Below, one piece after another: positions 34,742 through 43,304 of a DNA stretch of 64,000 nucleotides. The first letter of the stretch is position 1. Every line of letters starts with the position of its first letter. This DNA comes from Rhizobium favelukesii (lineage in GTDB: Bacteria; Pseudomonadota; Alphaproteobacteria; Rhizobiales; Rhizobiaceae). The position numbers and the translations under genes are program-made. The notes beneath the pieces were generated by a model. The model had not been told where the DNA came from. It did no database searches and was given only the letters and a program-made list of their open reading frames with translations. The stretch covers positions 434,001-498,000 of the forward strand of contig NZ_HG916854.1 in the NCBI RefSeq assembly GCF_000577275.2, given 5' to 3'.

Positions 34742-35269
34742 ATGCCTAAGAAGAAGAATAAAACCTATCTCGGGCAACTGGCGGAAGCGGCAGACAAGCT
34801 GTTTCATGGCCAGGCGGTCGATCAGTACGCCGCCATTTGCTACAGACGGCGGCCGGATAGCCAGGCGATCGAGGTTCTGTTGATCACGTCGCGTGAGACC
34901 GGTCGCTGGGTTATTCCGAAGGGCTGGGCCATGGACAAGCGGCTGCCGCATCAGGTTGCTGAGCGGGAGGCTTGGGAAGAGGCTGGTGTTAAGGGCAAGG
35001 CGAAGAAGAAGCCATTTGGTTATTACACGTACCTGAAGACGCTGGACACTGGTGGCAAGGTCCCCTCGATCGTGCAGGTCCACTTGGTCGAAGTCGTTGC
35101 ACTGCAGACGGAGTTTAAGGAGAAAGGCCAGAGGTCGATTGCCTGGTTCCCGCCTCATGAGGCGGCGACGCACGTTCGGGAACCGGAACTCAAGGGACTG
35201 TTGGGAAAGGTCGAGAGCTTATTGGGGCGTCAGGCAACCGGTGGAACGGTGGATCGTAAAGCAAGCTGA
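34742..35269 (+). CDS. Nudix hydrolase (diphosphoinositol-polyphosphate phosphohydrolase-like)
   Basis: Hydrolyses a nucleoside-diphosphate-type or polyphosphorylated substrate. The 175-residue protein from the ATG at 34742 ('MPKKKNKTYLGQ') has the Nudix box 'GWAMDKRLPHQVAEREAWEEAGV'-type region. The metal-binding 'REAWEEAGV' is intact, but the first Glu of the canonical box is Arg. 'WVIPKGW' before the box and 'YYTYLKTL' after it are typical of the DIPP-like alphaproteobacterial branch. A GGAAACGA site precedes the chosen start; earlier ATGs at 34676 and 34718 lack one. It lies next to phosphate genes and a PHO-like site, which may point to phosphate metabolism, by inference only. Confidence 0.85.
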   Translation: MPKKKNKTYLGQLAEAADKLFHGQAVDQYAAICYRRRPDSQAIEVLLITSRETGRWVIPKGWAMDKRLPHQVAEREAWEEAGVKGKAKKKPFGYYTYLKTLDTGGKVPSIVQVHLVEVVALQTEFKEKGQRSIAWFPPHEAATHVREPELKGLLGKVESLLGRQATGGTVDRKAS

Positions 35270-35273
35270 GATG

Positions 35274-35306
35274 GCGGCCGGAAACAAGCCCGGCCGCTGC
35301 CCTTTT
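35274..35306 (+). terminator. Intrinsic terminator after the Nudix gene
   Basis: Perfect 8-base stem GCGGCCGG (35274-35281) and CCGGCCGC (35290-35297), followed by a short T-rich stretch (CCTTTTCTT). It sits between the convergent Nudix and mctP genes. Confidence 0.65.
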
Positions 35307-35307
35307 C

Positions 35308-36789
35308 TTATTGCTGGGCCAGGGGGCTCGCACGTTTCGCCAGTAGGCTGTTCACAGCAGCGGCTACCACGATGTTTGCAGCGAGAGCGAGAAGCCCGGT
35401 GTACATCGTGAAACTCGTGTCGCCGATGGAAACCATATGGAGCGGCTTCCAACCGGCATCCCAGACCAGGAACGTGCCGCCGAAGAAACCCACGAACCAC
35501 CCTGCGAGCAGGCCCGGCGCACGGAACCAGTTGGTGTAGAGGCCGAAGACCAGCGCCGGAAGCGTCTGCAGGACCCAGATGCCCCCGAGAAGCTGAAGGT
35601 CGAGCGCAAACTGCGTCGGCAGGAAGATGATGACGAGAAGCGCGCCGACCTTGACGACGAGCGACGTCACCTTCGCGACCTTGGCTTCACCGGCATCCGT
35701 CACCTGCGGATTGACATAGGCCTTCCAGAAATTGCGGGTGAAGAGGTTGGCCGCCCCAATGCTCATCACTGCCGCCGGTACCAGCGCGCCGATGGCAATC
35801 GCCGAGAAAGCAAAGCCCGCAAACCAGCTGGGAAACAGCGTCTGGAAGAGTGCCGGAACGACGTCGTTGGCGCTGTCGAGCTTCAAGCCGGCGGCGTGTC
35901 CCATGTAGCCGAGCAGCGCCAGAAGGCCGAGCAGCAAAGTATAGGCCGGCAGCAGCACTGCGTTCTTGCGGATCGTGTTGCCGCTGTTGGCGGCGAAGAC
36001 GCCGGTCAGCGTATGGGGATACATGAAGGCCGCAAGCGCCGAACCGAGCGCCAGCGTCGCGTAGGCGACATACTGGTTGGGTGCCAGGAGCAGGCTGCCG
36101 GAGCCCTTCGCCTGGAACGCCGCATCGGCGGCGGCAAAGACATTGGCATAACCACCGAGCTTCGAGGGAATGAGCGCCACGGCGGCGATCACGACGATGT
36201 AGATCATGATGTCCTTGACGAAGGCGATCAGCGCCGGCGCCCGCAGGCCTGCCGAATAGGTATAGAGCGCAAGCACGATGAAGGCGATCGCCAGCGGCAC
36301 CTCGCCGTGCAGACCGAGCGCCTTGAGCGCTGCGGTCATGCCGACCAGCTGCAAGGCGATATAGGGCATCGTGGCGATCACACCGGTTGCAGCGACGGCC
36401 AGCTCCAGCCCGCGCGAACCATACTGGCCGTGAACCACATCACCTGCGGTCACGTAGCCGAAATCCCTCGCCCGTTTCCACAGCACAGGCATGACCATGA
36501 AGACGAAGGGATAGACGACGATGGTGTAAGGCAGCGCAAAGAAGCCGTAAGCGCCGACGGTATAGACCAGCGCCGGGACGGCGATGACCGTATAAGCGGT
36601 GTAGAAGTCGCCGCCGACAAGAAACCAGGTGATCCAGGTGCCAAAGCTGCGGCCGCCAAGACCCCATTCGTCGATATGGGCAAGCGTTTTGGGCTTGCGC
36701 CAGCGGGAGGCGACGAAGCCCATGACCGTGACGAGCACGAAGAAGAAGATGAAGACGGCGAGCGCCGTGCCGTTGATCTCAGTCGTCAT
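35308..36789 (-). CDS. mctP: Monocarboxylate uptake permease, sodium:solute symporter family (MctP type)
   Basis: Inner-membrane symporter for monocarboxylates such as lactate, pyruvate, acetate and alanine, as described for MctP of Rhizobium leguminosarum. The 493-residue protein has about 13 membrane helices. SSS-family features include 'WGLGGRSFGTWITWFLVGGDFYTAYT'-type first region, 'GPRAP.'-like 'YTYSAGLRAPALIAFVKDIM' and 'SIGAANLFTRNF'. It overlaps the DUF3311 gene by 11 bases. The response regulator and histidine kinase genes follow upstream on the same strand, and in R. leguminosarum these control mctP. Confidence 0.88.
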   Translation of the reverse strand: MTTEINGTALAVFIFFFVLVTVMGFVASRWRKPKTLAHIDEWGLGGRSFGTWITWFLVGGDFYTAYTVIAVPALVYTVGAYGFFALPYTIVVYPFVFMVMPVLWKRARDFGYVTAGDVVHGQYGSRGLELAVAATGVIATMPYIALQLVGMTAALKALGLHGEVPLAIAFIVLALYTYSAGLRAPALIAFVKDIMIYIVVIAAVALIPSKLGGYANVFAAADAAFQAKGSGSLLLAPNQYVAYATLALGSALAAFMYPHTLTGVFAANSGNTIRKNAVLLPAYTLLLGLLALLGYMGHAAGLKLDSANDVVPALFQTLFPSWFAGFAFSAIAIGALVPAAVMSIGAANLFTRNFWKAYVNPQVTDAGEAKVAKVTSLVVKVGALLVIIFLPTQFALDLQLLGGIWVLQTLPALVFGLYTNWFRAPGLLAGWFVGFFGGTFLVWDAGWKPLHMVSIGDTSFTMYTGLLALAANIVVAAAVNSLLAKRASPLAQQ

Positions 36790-36979
36790 GGCGCGTGCTC
36801 CGGTAGGCGATCCAGGTCAGGAAAGCTGTGATCGGCACCCAGGCGAGCTGGTACCAGTAGAAGAAGGGGAAGCCGAAGATAACCGGGTCGTGAAAGTTAT
36901 AGAAGGGAACCCAGAGGAGCCCGATATATGGAACGATGAGCAGCCAGAGCGCCGCTCTCCTGGTGGAGTTTGTATTCAC
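36779..36979 (-). CDS. DUF3311 small membrane protein
   Basis: 66-residue protein with two membrane helices ('ALWLLIVPYIGLLWVPFYNF' and 'WYQLAWVPITAFLTWIAY') and an RHDD tail. It belongs to DUF3311, small partners encoded directly before SSS-family permeases. It overlaps mctP by 11 bases, so both are co-translated. It may be a subunit or assembly factor of the symporter; that is inferred from its constant gene association. A purine-rich GAGAGGAAAC site stands before the start codon. Confidence 0.85.
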   Translation of the reverse strand: MNTNSTRRAALWLLIVPYIGLLWVPFYNFHDPVIFGFPFFYWYQLAWVPITAFLTWIAYRSTRHDD

Positions 36980-37178
36980 AATTGTTTCCTCTCGTCTTGA
37001 ACGCTCAAGTCACGAGACTTGACCAGACGGAGATGTGCAAGCCTGCTAGAGTCGGCCACACGTTGGCTCCGACCGCTGGCTTTCCTCCTCTGGGCACAGA
37101 TCCTCCCCTGTGCGCCAAGACTGGCTAGCTCGGCGGCCGGGCGACAGCAAGAGAGGCAGGAGGCTGTCTTGTTTCGTG

Positions 37179-37829
37179 CTACCCACCAGTGGGTAGGTCA
37201 ATCAGGAGGTCCGGATGTTCGAGCACGAAACGTACGAGCTCCGCGGTTGATGACAGACCCAGTTTCCGCTTGATGTGCTTGCGATGGGTCTCGACCGTAT
37301 TCTCACTGATGGCGAGTTCCGTTGCGATCTCTCGATTGCTTTTCCCGGCGGCGATCAAGACAACAATTTCTTGCTCCCGGCCTGTCAGGCTTACGGATTG
37401 CCCCCGGCCATCCAGCAGAAGATCACGGACTCCGCTGGAGAAATAGGTGTCGCCACCCGCAACTTTCGTTATCGCCGTAACGATCTCATCGGTGGCAACG
37501 TCCTTGAGGATGTAGCCGGCAGCGCCACGCATGATCGAGGAGGAGATGTATTCTCGGCTGTCATGCATCGACAGCATGATGACTTTGGTCTCAGGACTTT
37601 CATTCCGGATCAGCGCAATCGCGTCGATCCCGTTGATCTTCGGCATGTTGATGTCAACGAGAGCCACCTGTGGCCGACGTTCGCGGATGAGGGGAAGGGA
37701 CGTCGTCACGTCGTGTGCGAAACCGACCACTTCAATATTTTGATATGTATCCAGGACACCTTTGAGCCCCACCACGACGACCGGATGGTTGTCGATCAAG
37801 ATCACTTTGATCGGCGAAGCGCTCGTCAT
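37179..37829 (-). CDS. mctR: NarL/LuxR-family response regulator (MctR type)
   Basis: DNA-binding response regulator, probable activator of the downstream permease gene. The 216-residue protein has a receiver domain (1-125) with acidic pocket 'ILIDNHP', phospho-acceptor Asp59 ('VALVDINMPKI') and Lys near 110 ('YILKDVA'). A LuxR-type HTH at about 145-205 follows ('LTGREQEIVVLIAAGKSNREIATELAISENTVETHRKHI'). The start overlaps the kinase stop by four bases (ATGA). About 200 bases separate its end from the DUF3311-mctP pair, so the transporter has its own promoter there. Confidence 0.88.
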   Translation of the reverse strand: MTSASPIKVILIDNHPVVVVGLKGVLDTYQNIEVVGFAHDVTTSLPLIRERRPQVALVDINMPKINGIDAIALIRNESPETKVIMLSMHDSREYISSSIMRGAAGYILKDVATDEIVTAITKVAGGDTYFSSGVRDLLLDGRGQSVSLTGREQEIVVLIAAGKSNREIATELAISENTVETHRKHIKRKLGLSSTAELVRFVLEHPDLLIDLPTGG

Positions 37830-39205
37830 GCCGCCTTCCCAATCAACGAGGGATCGCCGCCGGCAGATTTTGGAAGCATCACAAGTAAACTCGTTCCATC
37901 GTTTCCGCTGTCGATAATCATTAATCCGCCGAAATGGGCAACACGTTCGCGCATGTTTTGGAGACCAAGGCCCTCAGCCTGTCCCGACGGCTTGGGGCCA
38001 AGCCCCCGACCGTTGTCCGATATCTGCATGCGTGCTCGTCCCTTCTCGGTCCACAACCTGATTTGCAACCGAGTGGCCTTCGAGTGGCGCTCCACATTGT
38101 TTAACGCCTCCTGGGCAACCCGGAAGATCGCGGTACGCGCGGCAGGTACCAGATCATCGATGAATTGCTGCATGTCCAGCGATAATTCAACACCCGTGCG
38201 TGCAGCGAATTTCTCCGCCAGGTTCTTGATCGCGGCCGTCAGCCCCATGTCGTCCAGAGCTCTTGGCCTCAGATCGTGTGATATGCTCCGGATCTCGCGG
38301 ATCGTGTTGCTCAGGGCTTTCACACTTTCGTCAATTGCCGACTTGAGATCTGCCGTGGTGTCCGTTGTTCGACGTCCAGCCAGTTCCATCGCAAATCGTA
38401 CGCCGAGCAGTTCCTGCGAGATCCCGTCATGCAATTCGCGAGCGAGGCGGGATCGCTCGGTCTCCTGCGTATCGATGACGCGTTGAGTGAGCTTCTTTAG
38501 CAAACCGTCCGCCATCTTCCGCTCGTCGAAGGTGACATAAAGACACGTTGAGAAGACAACCAAGACTGCAGGAACAGCGACCAGTGCGACGATAGCGAAG
38601 CTTTCCCGCGTTCGCTCCTGCATGGCAATATTTGCAGCTTTGGTCTGAGCGTAGACATCGTCGAGATACGCGCCGGTCCCAAGGATCCAATTCCATTTGG
38701 GAAGAGCCAGAACATAAGAAATCTTGTCTGCAGTCGCCCCCGTTGAGGGCTTTTGCCATTTATATTGATGGAGCCCGCCGCCATCGCGAGCCGTCCTAAT
38801 CAGCTCGCTGATGACCCGGTCGCCATCGGAGTCGACCAGTTCGAGCCAGTTTTTTCCGTGCCGGAACAATTGTCGTGGGTGAACGACATTGTTGCCATCA
38901 TAATCGTAAACAAAAAAGTACCCGTCCTTGCCGTAGTCGAGTGAGGCCAATATCTGCGCGACGCGGCTTTTTGCGAGTTCGTCGTCAGAGGAAGCCTGGT
39001 CGTAGATCGACTGGATGGATGACAGCGCAACACTTGTCAGATTTGCGATCTCCGCTTCCTTCGATTTCAGCATGTTTTCCTGGAAAGCATCGATATTGCT
39101 TTGGGCAAGCCTGGTGGATTGCCATGTCAGAAACAACGTGACGCAGACGGTGACGACGATCAGGGGCACAACTGCAAGCACCAAAAGCTTTTGCCGAAAT
39201 GTCAT
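37826..39205 (-). CDS. mctS: Sensor histidine kinase with single Cache domain (MctS type)
   Basis: Membrane sensor that phosphorylates the adjacent regulator. The 459-residue protein has a membrane helix at 7-28 and a periplasmic single-Cache-2 domain at about 30-195 ('DYGKDGYFFVYDYDG', 'HQYKWQKPSTG', 'WNWILGTGAYLDDV'), then a second helix at about 202-222. The HisKA_3 domain has phospho-acceptor His259 ('RLARELHDGISQELLG'), followed by the ATPase domain ('NNVERHSKAT', 'DNGRGLG'). sCache_2 domains commonly sense small carboxylates, which fits MctP. The ATG at 39205 with AGGAG upstream is chosen over an open extension to 39337. Confidence 0.87.
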   Translation of the reverse strand: MTFRQKLLVLAVVPLIVVTVCVTLFLTWQSTRLAQSNIDAFQENMLKSKEAEIANLTSVALSSIQSIYDQASSDDELAKSRVAQILASLDYGKDGYFFVYDYDGNNVVHPRQLFRHGKNWLELVDSDGDRVISELIRTARDGGGLHQYKWQKPSTGATADKISYVLALPKWNWILGTGAYLDDVYAQTKAANIAMQERTRESFAIVALVAVPAVLVVFSTCLYVTFDERKMADGLLKKLTQRVIDTQETERSRLARELHDGISQELLGVRFAMELAGRRTTDTTADLKSAIDESVKALSNTIREIRSISHDLRPRALDDMGLTAAIKNLAEKFAARTGVELSLDMQQFIDDLVPAARTAIFRVAQEALNNVERHSKATRLQIRLWTEKGRARMQISDNGRGLGPKPSGQAEGLGLQNMRERVAHFGGLMIIDSGNDGTSLLVMLPKSAGGDPSLIGKAA

Positions 39206-39795
39206 CAAACTCCTGTCCTTTCCAATCGCTCCGCCCTGTATAGCCTGAATGCTTCGGCGTTCGATCGTTCGCCGATGGTAATCGCGAGCCCGACCGCCGA
39301 CCTCTTCTGGAGGCTGTTGTCTAAAAGCATGCGGCAACGGCTAAGTCTCGCTTATCGCGCTCATTGCTCAAGGCACGCAGTTAGCCGTTCGATGCTCAGC
39401 CGCAGATAAACCCTACCCAGTTCTGATCGTGACTCTGCAAGGAAACGGAACCCGTAGCGTTCAAAGTTCTTAGTGCATGAGGGTGGCGCATTGGTCCAGC
39501 CCTTTTTCATTCAGACAAGGGCCTGCGCCAGTCGCTTGGCGGCAGCTGCTATTGCCACCAAGATTTCAAACCGTCGATAAAGAGCGCGGTTGCGGCTGTT
39601 TCTCCATGACCTTGGTGCGATCGATCCGCAGTGATCCGGTCGCAGTGATGGGAGCGAAATGCGCCGCGCCAATTTGAAGCGCAGCAAGATCTGCAATTCA
39701 GCCTTGCACCGGGCCGCGCTCTGTACCCTTTGCCAAAGGTAAGATCGCCGTCGAAGAGCGACTTGCCAGCTGGCGATTTGACCGCACAACCGTGC
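39206..39795. other. Intergenic region, about 590 bases, no gene seen
   Basis: It holds the mctS promoter at its left end and the downstream flank of the ABC operon at its right. Open frames are low-complexity shadows; possibly eroded transposon DNA near 39560-39720, but I cannot name it. Confidence 0.4.
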
Positions 39796-40536
39796 TCAGA
39801 TGAAGCTTGCCCCGAACAATTCGCGGGCATAGGCGTGGTGGGTCACCCCTGTCTGCAGATCCGCCTTGGTGAGTTCGTCGACGAAGCGGCCGTCCTTCAT
39901 GATCAAAACGCGATCGCACATATGCGCGATGACGGCGAGATCGTGACTGACAAGCACATAGGTCAGACCTCGCTCGTCACGCTGATCGGCCAGCAGGTTC
40001 AGAATTTCCGCTTGTATCGAAACATCGAGCGCCGAGGTTGGTTCATCGAGCAGGAGGATGGGCGGGGACAGTATCAGGGACCTGGCGATGGCAACGCGCT
40101 GGCGCTGCCCACCGGAAAGCTCGTGGGGGAAGCGGTTTGCAAAGCCTGCCGGCAGACCGACCTGACGCAGGGCCTTGTCCACCTTCTGCCAGATATCGAC
40201 ATGGTTCATGGCCTTCAAAGGTTCGGCGAGCGCAGTTCCGATCCGGTGGCGCGGGTGAAGGGAACCGTAGGGATCCTGGAAAACCATCTGCGCACATTTG
40301 AGATCTTCGCGGCTGCGCGTCTTGCTGACGACCCTGCCGGCGAGCGCAATCTCTCCCGACCACCCCCGTTCCATGCCGGCAAGGCAGCGCAGCAAGGTGG
40401 ACTTGCCGCAACCAGACTCGCCGACGATGCCCAGGGTCTCACCGCGTGCCACCTTGAAGCTCACCTCCTTGACCACGTGATTTTCCTGCTTGCCCGAAGC
40501 AAACACGACATCAAGATCGCGTACTTCAATCATCAT
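39796..40536 (-). CDS. Oligopeptide-type ABC transporter ATP-binding protein (DppF family)
   Basis: Second ATPase of the five-gene importer. The 246-residue protein has Walker A 'GESGCGKSTLLR', Q-loop 'MVFQDPYGSLHPRHRI', signature 'LSGGQRQRVAIARSLIL', Walker B 'LLLDEPTSALD' and switch 'VSHDLAVI'. It is shorter than usual DppF (about 320) because the C-terminal oligopeptide extension is reduced to 'GVTHHAYARELFGASFI'. It overlaps the DppD-type gene by four bases. Last gene of the operon. Confidence 0.92.
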   Translation of the reverse strand: MMIEVRDLDVVFASGKQENHVVKEVSFKVARGETLGIVGESGCGKSTLLRCLAGMERGWSGEIALAGRVVSKTRSREDLKCAQMVFQDPYGSLHPRHRIGTALAEPLKAMNHVDIWQKVDKALRQVGLPAGFANRFPHELSGGQRQRVAIARSLILSPPILLLDEPTSALDVSIQAEILNLLADQRDERGLTYVLVSHDLAVIAHMCDRVLIMKDGRFVDELTKADLQTGVTHHAYARELFGASFI

Positions 40537-41375
40537 GCATTCTCCAGATCGAGCTTCGTCCGGTCGAGAACAGCAAGGCGCCGCACCGGGTTTTTCGGGT
40601 CCGGCATCGCCGCCATAAGTCCTCGCGTATAGGGATGGCGCGCGTCTTCAAGCCGGGTCAGCGTTTCGATCACGCGCCCGGAATACATGACGATAATCCG
40701 CTCGCAAAACGCTGCGACCATGCGGATGTCGTGGCTGATCAACAGCAGACCGGAATTATTCTGCCGGACGAGCTCATCGAGCAGCGTCAGCACATCCTTC
40801 CTGACGCTGACATCGAGGGCCGACGTCGGCTCGTCGGCAATGACCAGTTTCGGCTTCGCAAGAAGCATCATGGCAATCATCACGCGTTGCCCCATGCCGC
40901 CGGAAATCTGATGCGGATAAAGCGTCATCACGCGTTCCGGGTCGTTGATCCGCACGCGCTCGAGTGCTGCTCTTGCGGCCGCAAGTGCGGCCGGGCCGCG
41001 CAGATCAAGATGCAGGCGGGCGGCCTCGGCGATCTGCTTGCCGACCGTCAGCACCGGATTAAGCGAGTAGCGAGGATCCTGCATGATCAACGCGATGTCC
41101 TTGCCCCGTATCTTGCCCATCTGCCGCTCGGGCAGCGACAGAAGGGGGCGCCCGTCAAGGTCGAGACGGGCCGCCGTGACGTTCGCACTCGGCGGCAGAA
41201 GGCGCATGATCGCGCGTCCCGTCGTCGATTTGCCGGAGCCGGACTCGCCGACGATCCCGACGCGCTCACGCCCGACGTCGAAGCTTACATCGGATACGGC
41301 TCGAACCGCGCTCCTGCCAAAACTCACGTTCAATTCCTGGATGGAAAGTACGGGTTTCATCTCATGATCTTGCAT
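40533..41375 (-). CDS. Oligopeptide-type ABC transporter ATP-binding protein (DppD family)
   Basis: First ATPase of the importer. Walker A 'GESGSGKSTTGRAI', Q-loop 'IMQDPRYSLNPVLTVG', signature 'ISGGMGQRVMIAMMLL' (a slightly unusual 'SGGMGQR', common in this family), Walker B 'LVIADEPTSALD' and 'ISHDIRMVAAF'. About 280 residues. Two starts are possible: ATG 41375, overlapping the permease end by 14 bases, or ATG 41360, one base after that stop; neither has a strong ribosome site. Confidence 0.9.
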   Translation of the reverse strand: MQDHEMKPVLSIQELNVSFGRSAVRAVSDVSFDVGRERVGIVGESGSGKSTTGRAIMRLLPPSANVTAARLDLDGRPLLSLPERQMGKIRGKDIALIMQDPRYSLNPVLTVGKQIAEAARLHLDLRGPAALAAARAALERVRINDPERVMTLYPHQISGGMGQRVMIAMMLLAKPKLVIADEPTSALDVSVRKDVLTLLDELVRQNNSGLLLISHDIRMVAAFCERIIVMYSGRVIETLTRLEDARHPYTRGLMAAMPDPKNPVRRLAVLDRTKLDLENA

Positions 41376-42264
41376 GGCGAGGATCCAGAATGTCGCGAAG
41401 CGCATCGCCCGCGATATTGAAGGCAAGACTGGAAATCAGGATAGCCAAGCCAGGCATGACGGCAACCCACCAGTAGTCCAGCATGAACTTGCGTCCGTTC
41501 GAGATCATTGCACCCCACTCCGGCGCCGGAGGTTGCGCACCCAGTCCAAGAAAGCCGAGTGAGGCTGCCGTCAAGATGATCCCGGCCATGTTTAATGTCA
41601 GGCGAACGATCACCGAGGGGATGCACATGGGCGCGATGTAGACGAACAGGATGCGCGGCGGCGAGGCGCCGTAAAGCTGCGCAGCGGCGACGTAGTCGGC
41701 GTTTCTGACGACCAGAGCCTCGGCGCGCGCCAGCCGGGCAATCGGGGGCCAGGCCGTCAGGGAAATGGCGATGATCGCCGTCGTCAGACCGGCGCCAAGG
41801 GCAGCGGCAAATGCGAGCGCCAGGATCAGCGAAGGAAACGAAAGAACGATGTCTGTCGCTCGCATCAGCAGCGCATCCGTGCGGCCTCCGAAGAAGCCGG
41901 CAACCACGCCGATCAGGAGACCGATGGGACCAACAATCAGAGAAATCGAGAGTACCGTCTGGACGGTGATCCGCGTTCCGTAAATCAGCCGGCTAAGAAT
42001 ATCGCGCCCGAACTCGTCGGTGCCGGCCAAATGCGCAGCGCTCGGCGGCTGCAAGGCGTCGGAAAGAACTTGGATATTCGGCTCGTAGGGCGCAAGCCAG
42101 GGGGCAATAATCGCAACGATGCAGAGCAGCCCGAGAATAACGAAGCCTGCAAGACCGAGCGGCTCCTGCACAAGCTTCGAGACGATACGCGCCGAAGATG
42201 TTGTAATCCGTACTGGAAGGCTCGGTGGACGTACAGGAAGATTGGTGTCAATTGCCTCGCTCAT
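41362..42264 (-). CDS. Oligopeptide-type ABC transporter permease (DppC family)
   Basis: Inner-membrane permease. The 300-residue protein starts 'MSEAIDTNLPVRPP'. It has a first helix near 40-60 ('GLAGFVILGLLCIVAIIAPWL'), the conserved 'HLAGTDEFGRDILSRLIYGTR', several helices and the cytoplasmic EAA-type loop 'ARAEALVVRNADYVAAAQLYGAS'. The ATG at 42264 overlaps the stop of the DppB-type gene (ATGA), which settles the start; the open frame up to 42426 lies inside that gene. Confidence 0.92.
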   Translation of the reverse strand: MSEAIDTNLPVRPPSLPVRITTSSARIVSKLVQEPLGLAGFVILGLLCIVAIIAPWLAPYEPNIQVLSDALQPPSAAHLAGTDEFGRDILSRLIYGTRITVQTVLSISLIVGPIGLLIGVVAGFFGGRTDALLMRATDIVLSFPSLILALAFAAALGAGLTTAIIAISLTAWPPIARLARAEALVVRNADYVAAAQLYGASPPRILFVYIAPMCIPSVIVRLTLNMAGIILTAASLGFLGLGAQPPAPEWGAMISNGRKFMLDYWWVAVMPGLAILISSLAFNIAGDALRDILDPRHARS

Positions 42265-43289
42265 CGCGCTGCCTCTCTCGTGCGCGGATCGAAGATCGCA
42301 TAAGCGATATCCGCGAGGAAATTTAGAAACATGAAGATGAAACCGATAATGATCGTGCCTGCAACGACGGCATTCATGTCGCCGATCATCAGTGCGTTCG
42401 TCATGTATTGGCCGATGCCGGGCCATGAAAAGACGATCTCGGTCACGACCGCGCCTTCAAGAAGCCCACCGTAGGAAATCGCCAAAATGGTGATGAGCTG
42501 TACGGCAATGTTGGGAAGAACGTGGCTGATGACGGTCCTTGCCGGGCCTACGCCTTTTGCGCGCGCGGCAATCACATAGTCCTGGCTTAGCTGTTCCAGC
42601 GTGAAGCTGCGTGTCATCCTGGTAATGTAGGCCATGGCCGCATAGGCAAGGATGACAGCTGGAAGAATGATGTGGCCGAGTGCGTTCCAGAAGATTTCGG
42701 TCTCGCCCTGCAAAAGGCTGTCGACCAGCAAGAGGCCCGTCTGCGGCGTGACCAGGCCCTCGTAAAAAACATCGATACGTCCCGGGCCACCAACCCAGTT
42801 CAAACCCGCATAGAAGATGACCAGGCCGACAATTCCGAACCAGAAGACCGGGATTGAATGACCGACAAGCGCGATCACGCGCGCAATCTTGTCGATGAAA
42901 CTGTCGCGAAAAAGGGCTGCAGTCAGACCAAGCGGTACACCAACGAATGTCGAGATCAGGATTGCCAGGGTGGCAAGTTCGAATGTTGCAGGAAATGCCT
43001 GGGCGAGATCGGCCGATACCGGATTGCCGGTCAGAACCGCCGTCCCGAAATCGCCTTGAGCCAGCCCCTTCAGATAGATCAGAAATTGCTGGTAGATCGG
43101 CAGGTCAAGGCCAAGCTTCTGGCGCATGGCGGCGTAGGCAGCCGGATCTGCAAGCTCGCCGACGATTGCCCCGACAGGGTCGGCCGGCAAGACGCGGCCG
43201 ATCACGAAAGTGACGCACAGCAGGATCAACAGGCTGAGAGCGAGATGCCAAAGCCGCCGTCCCAGTTCGGTTACGGACAGTTCTTTCAT
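42261..43289 (-). CDS. Oligopeptide-type ABC transporter permease (DppB family)
   Basis: Inner-membrane permease of 342 residues. It has an N-terminal helix ('LWHLALSLLILLCVTFVIGRVLPADPV'-type, typical of DppB), a long periplasmic loop and five further helices. The EAA-type loop reads 'LEQLSQDYVIAARAKGVGPARTVISHVLPN'-like. Near the end is 'VTEIVFSWPGIGQYMTNAL', a clear family mark. It lies 15 bases after the binding-protein gene and overlaps the DppC-type gene. Confidence 0.93.
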   Translation of the reverse strand: MKELSVTELGRRLWHLALSLLILLCVTFVIGRVLPADPVGAIVGELADPAAYAAMRQKLGLDLPIYQQFLIYLKGLAQGDFGTAVLTGNPVSADLAQAFPATFELATLAILISTFVGVPLGLTAALFRDSFIDKIARVIALVGHSIPVFWFGIVGLVIFYAGLNWVGGPGRIDVFYEGLVTPQTGLLLVDSLLQGETEIFWNALGHIILPAVILAYAAMAYITRMTRSFTLEQLSQDYVIAARAKGVGPARTVISHVLPNIAVQLITILAISYGGLLEGAVVTEIVFSWPGIGQYMTNALMIGDMNAVVAGTIIIGFIFMFLNFLADIAYAIFDPRTREAAR

Positions 43290-43304
43290 GATCGGCGACC
43301 TTGT

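Noticed and set aside
35437..36831. 464-codon open frame on the plus strand
   Set aside because: Antisense to mctP; extremely charged and repetitive in composition, as expected for the reverse of a membrane protein gene.
39500..39720. Possible transposase remnant before the ABC operon
   Set aside because: A few Arg/Trp-rich stretches, but no DDE motif or inverted repeat that I could defend.
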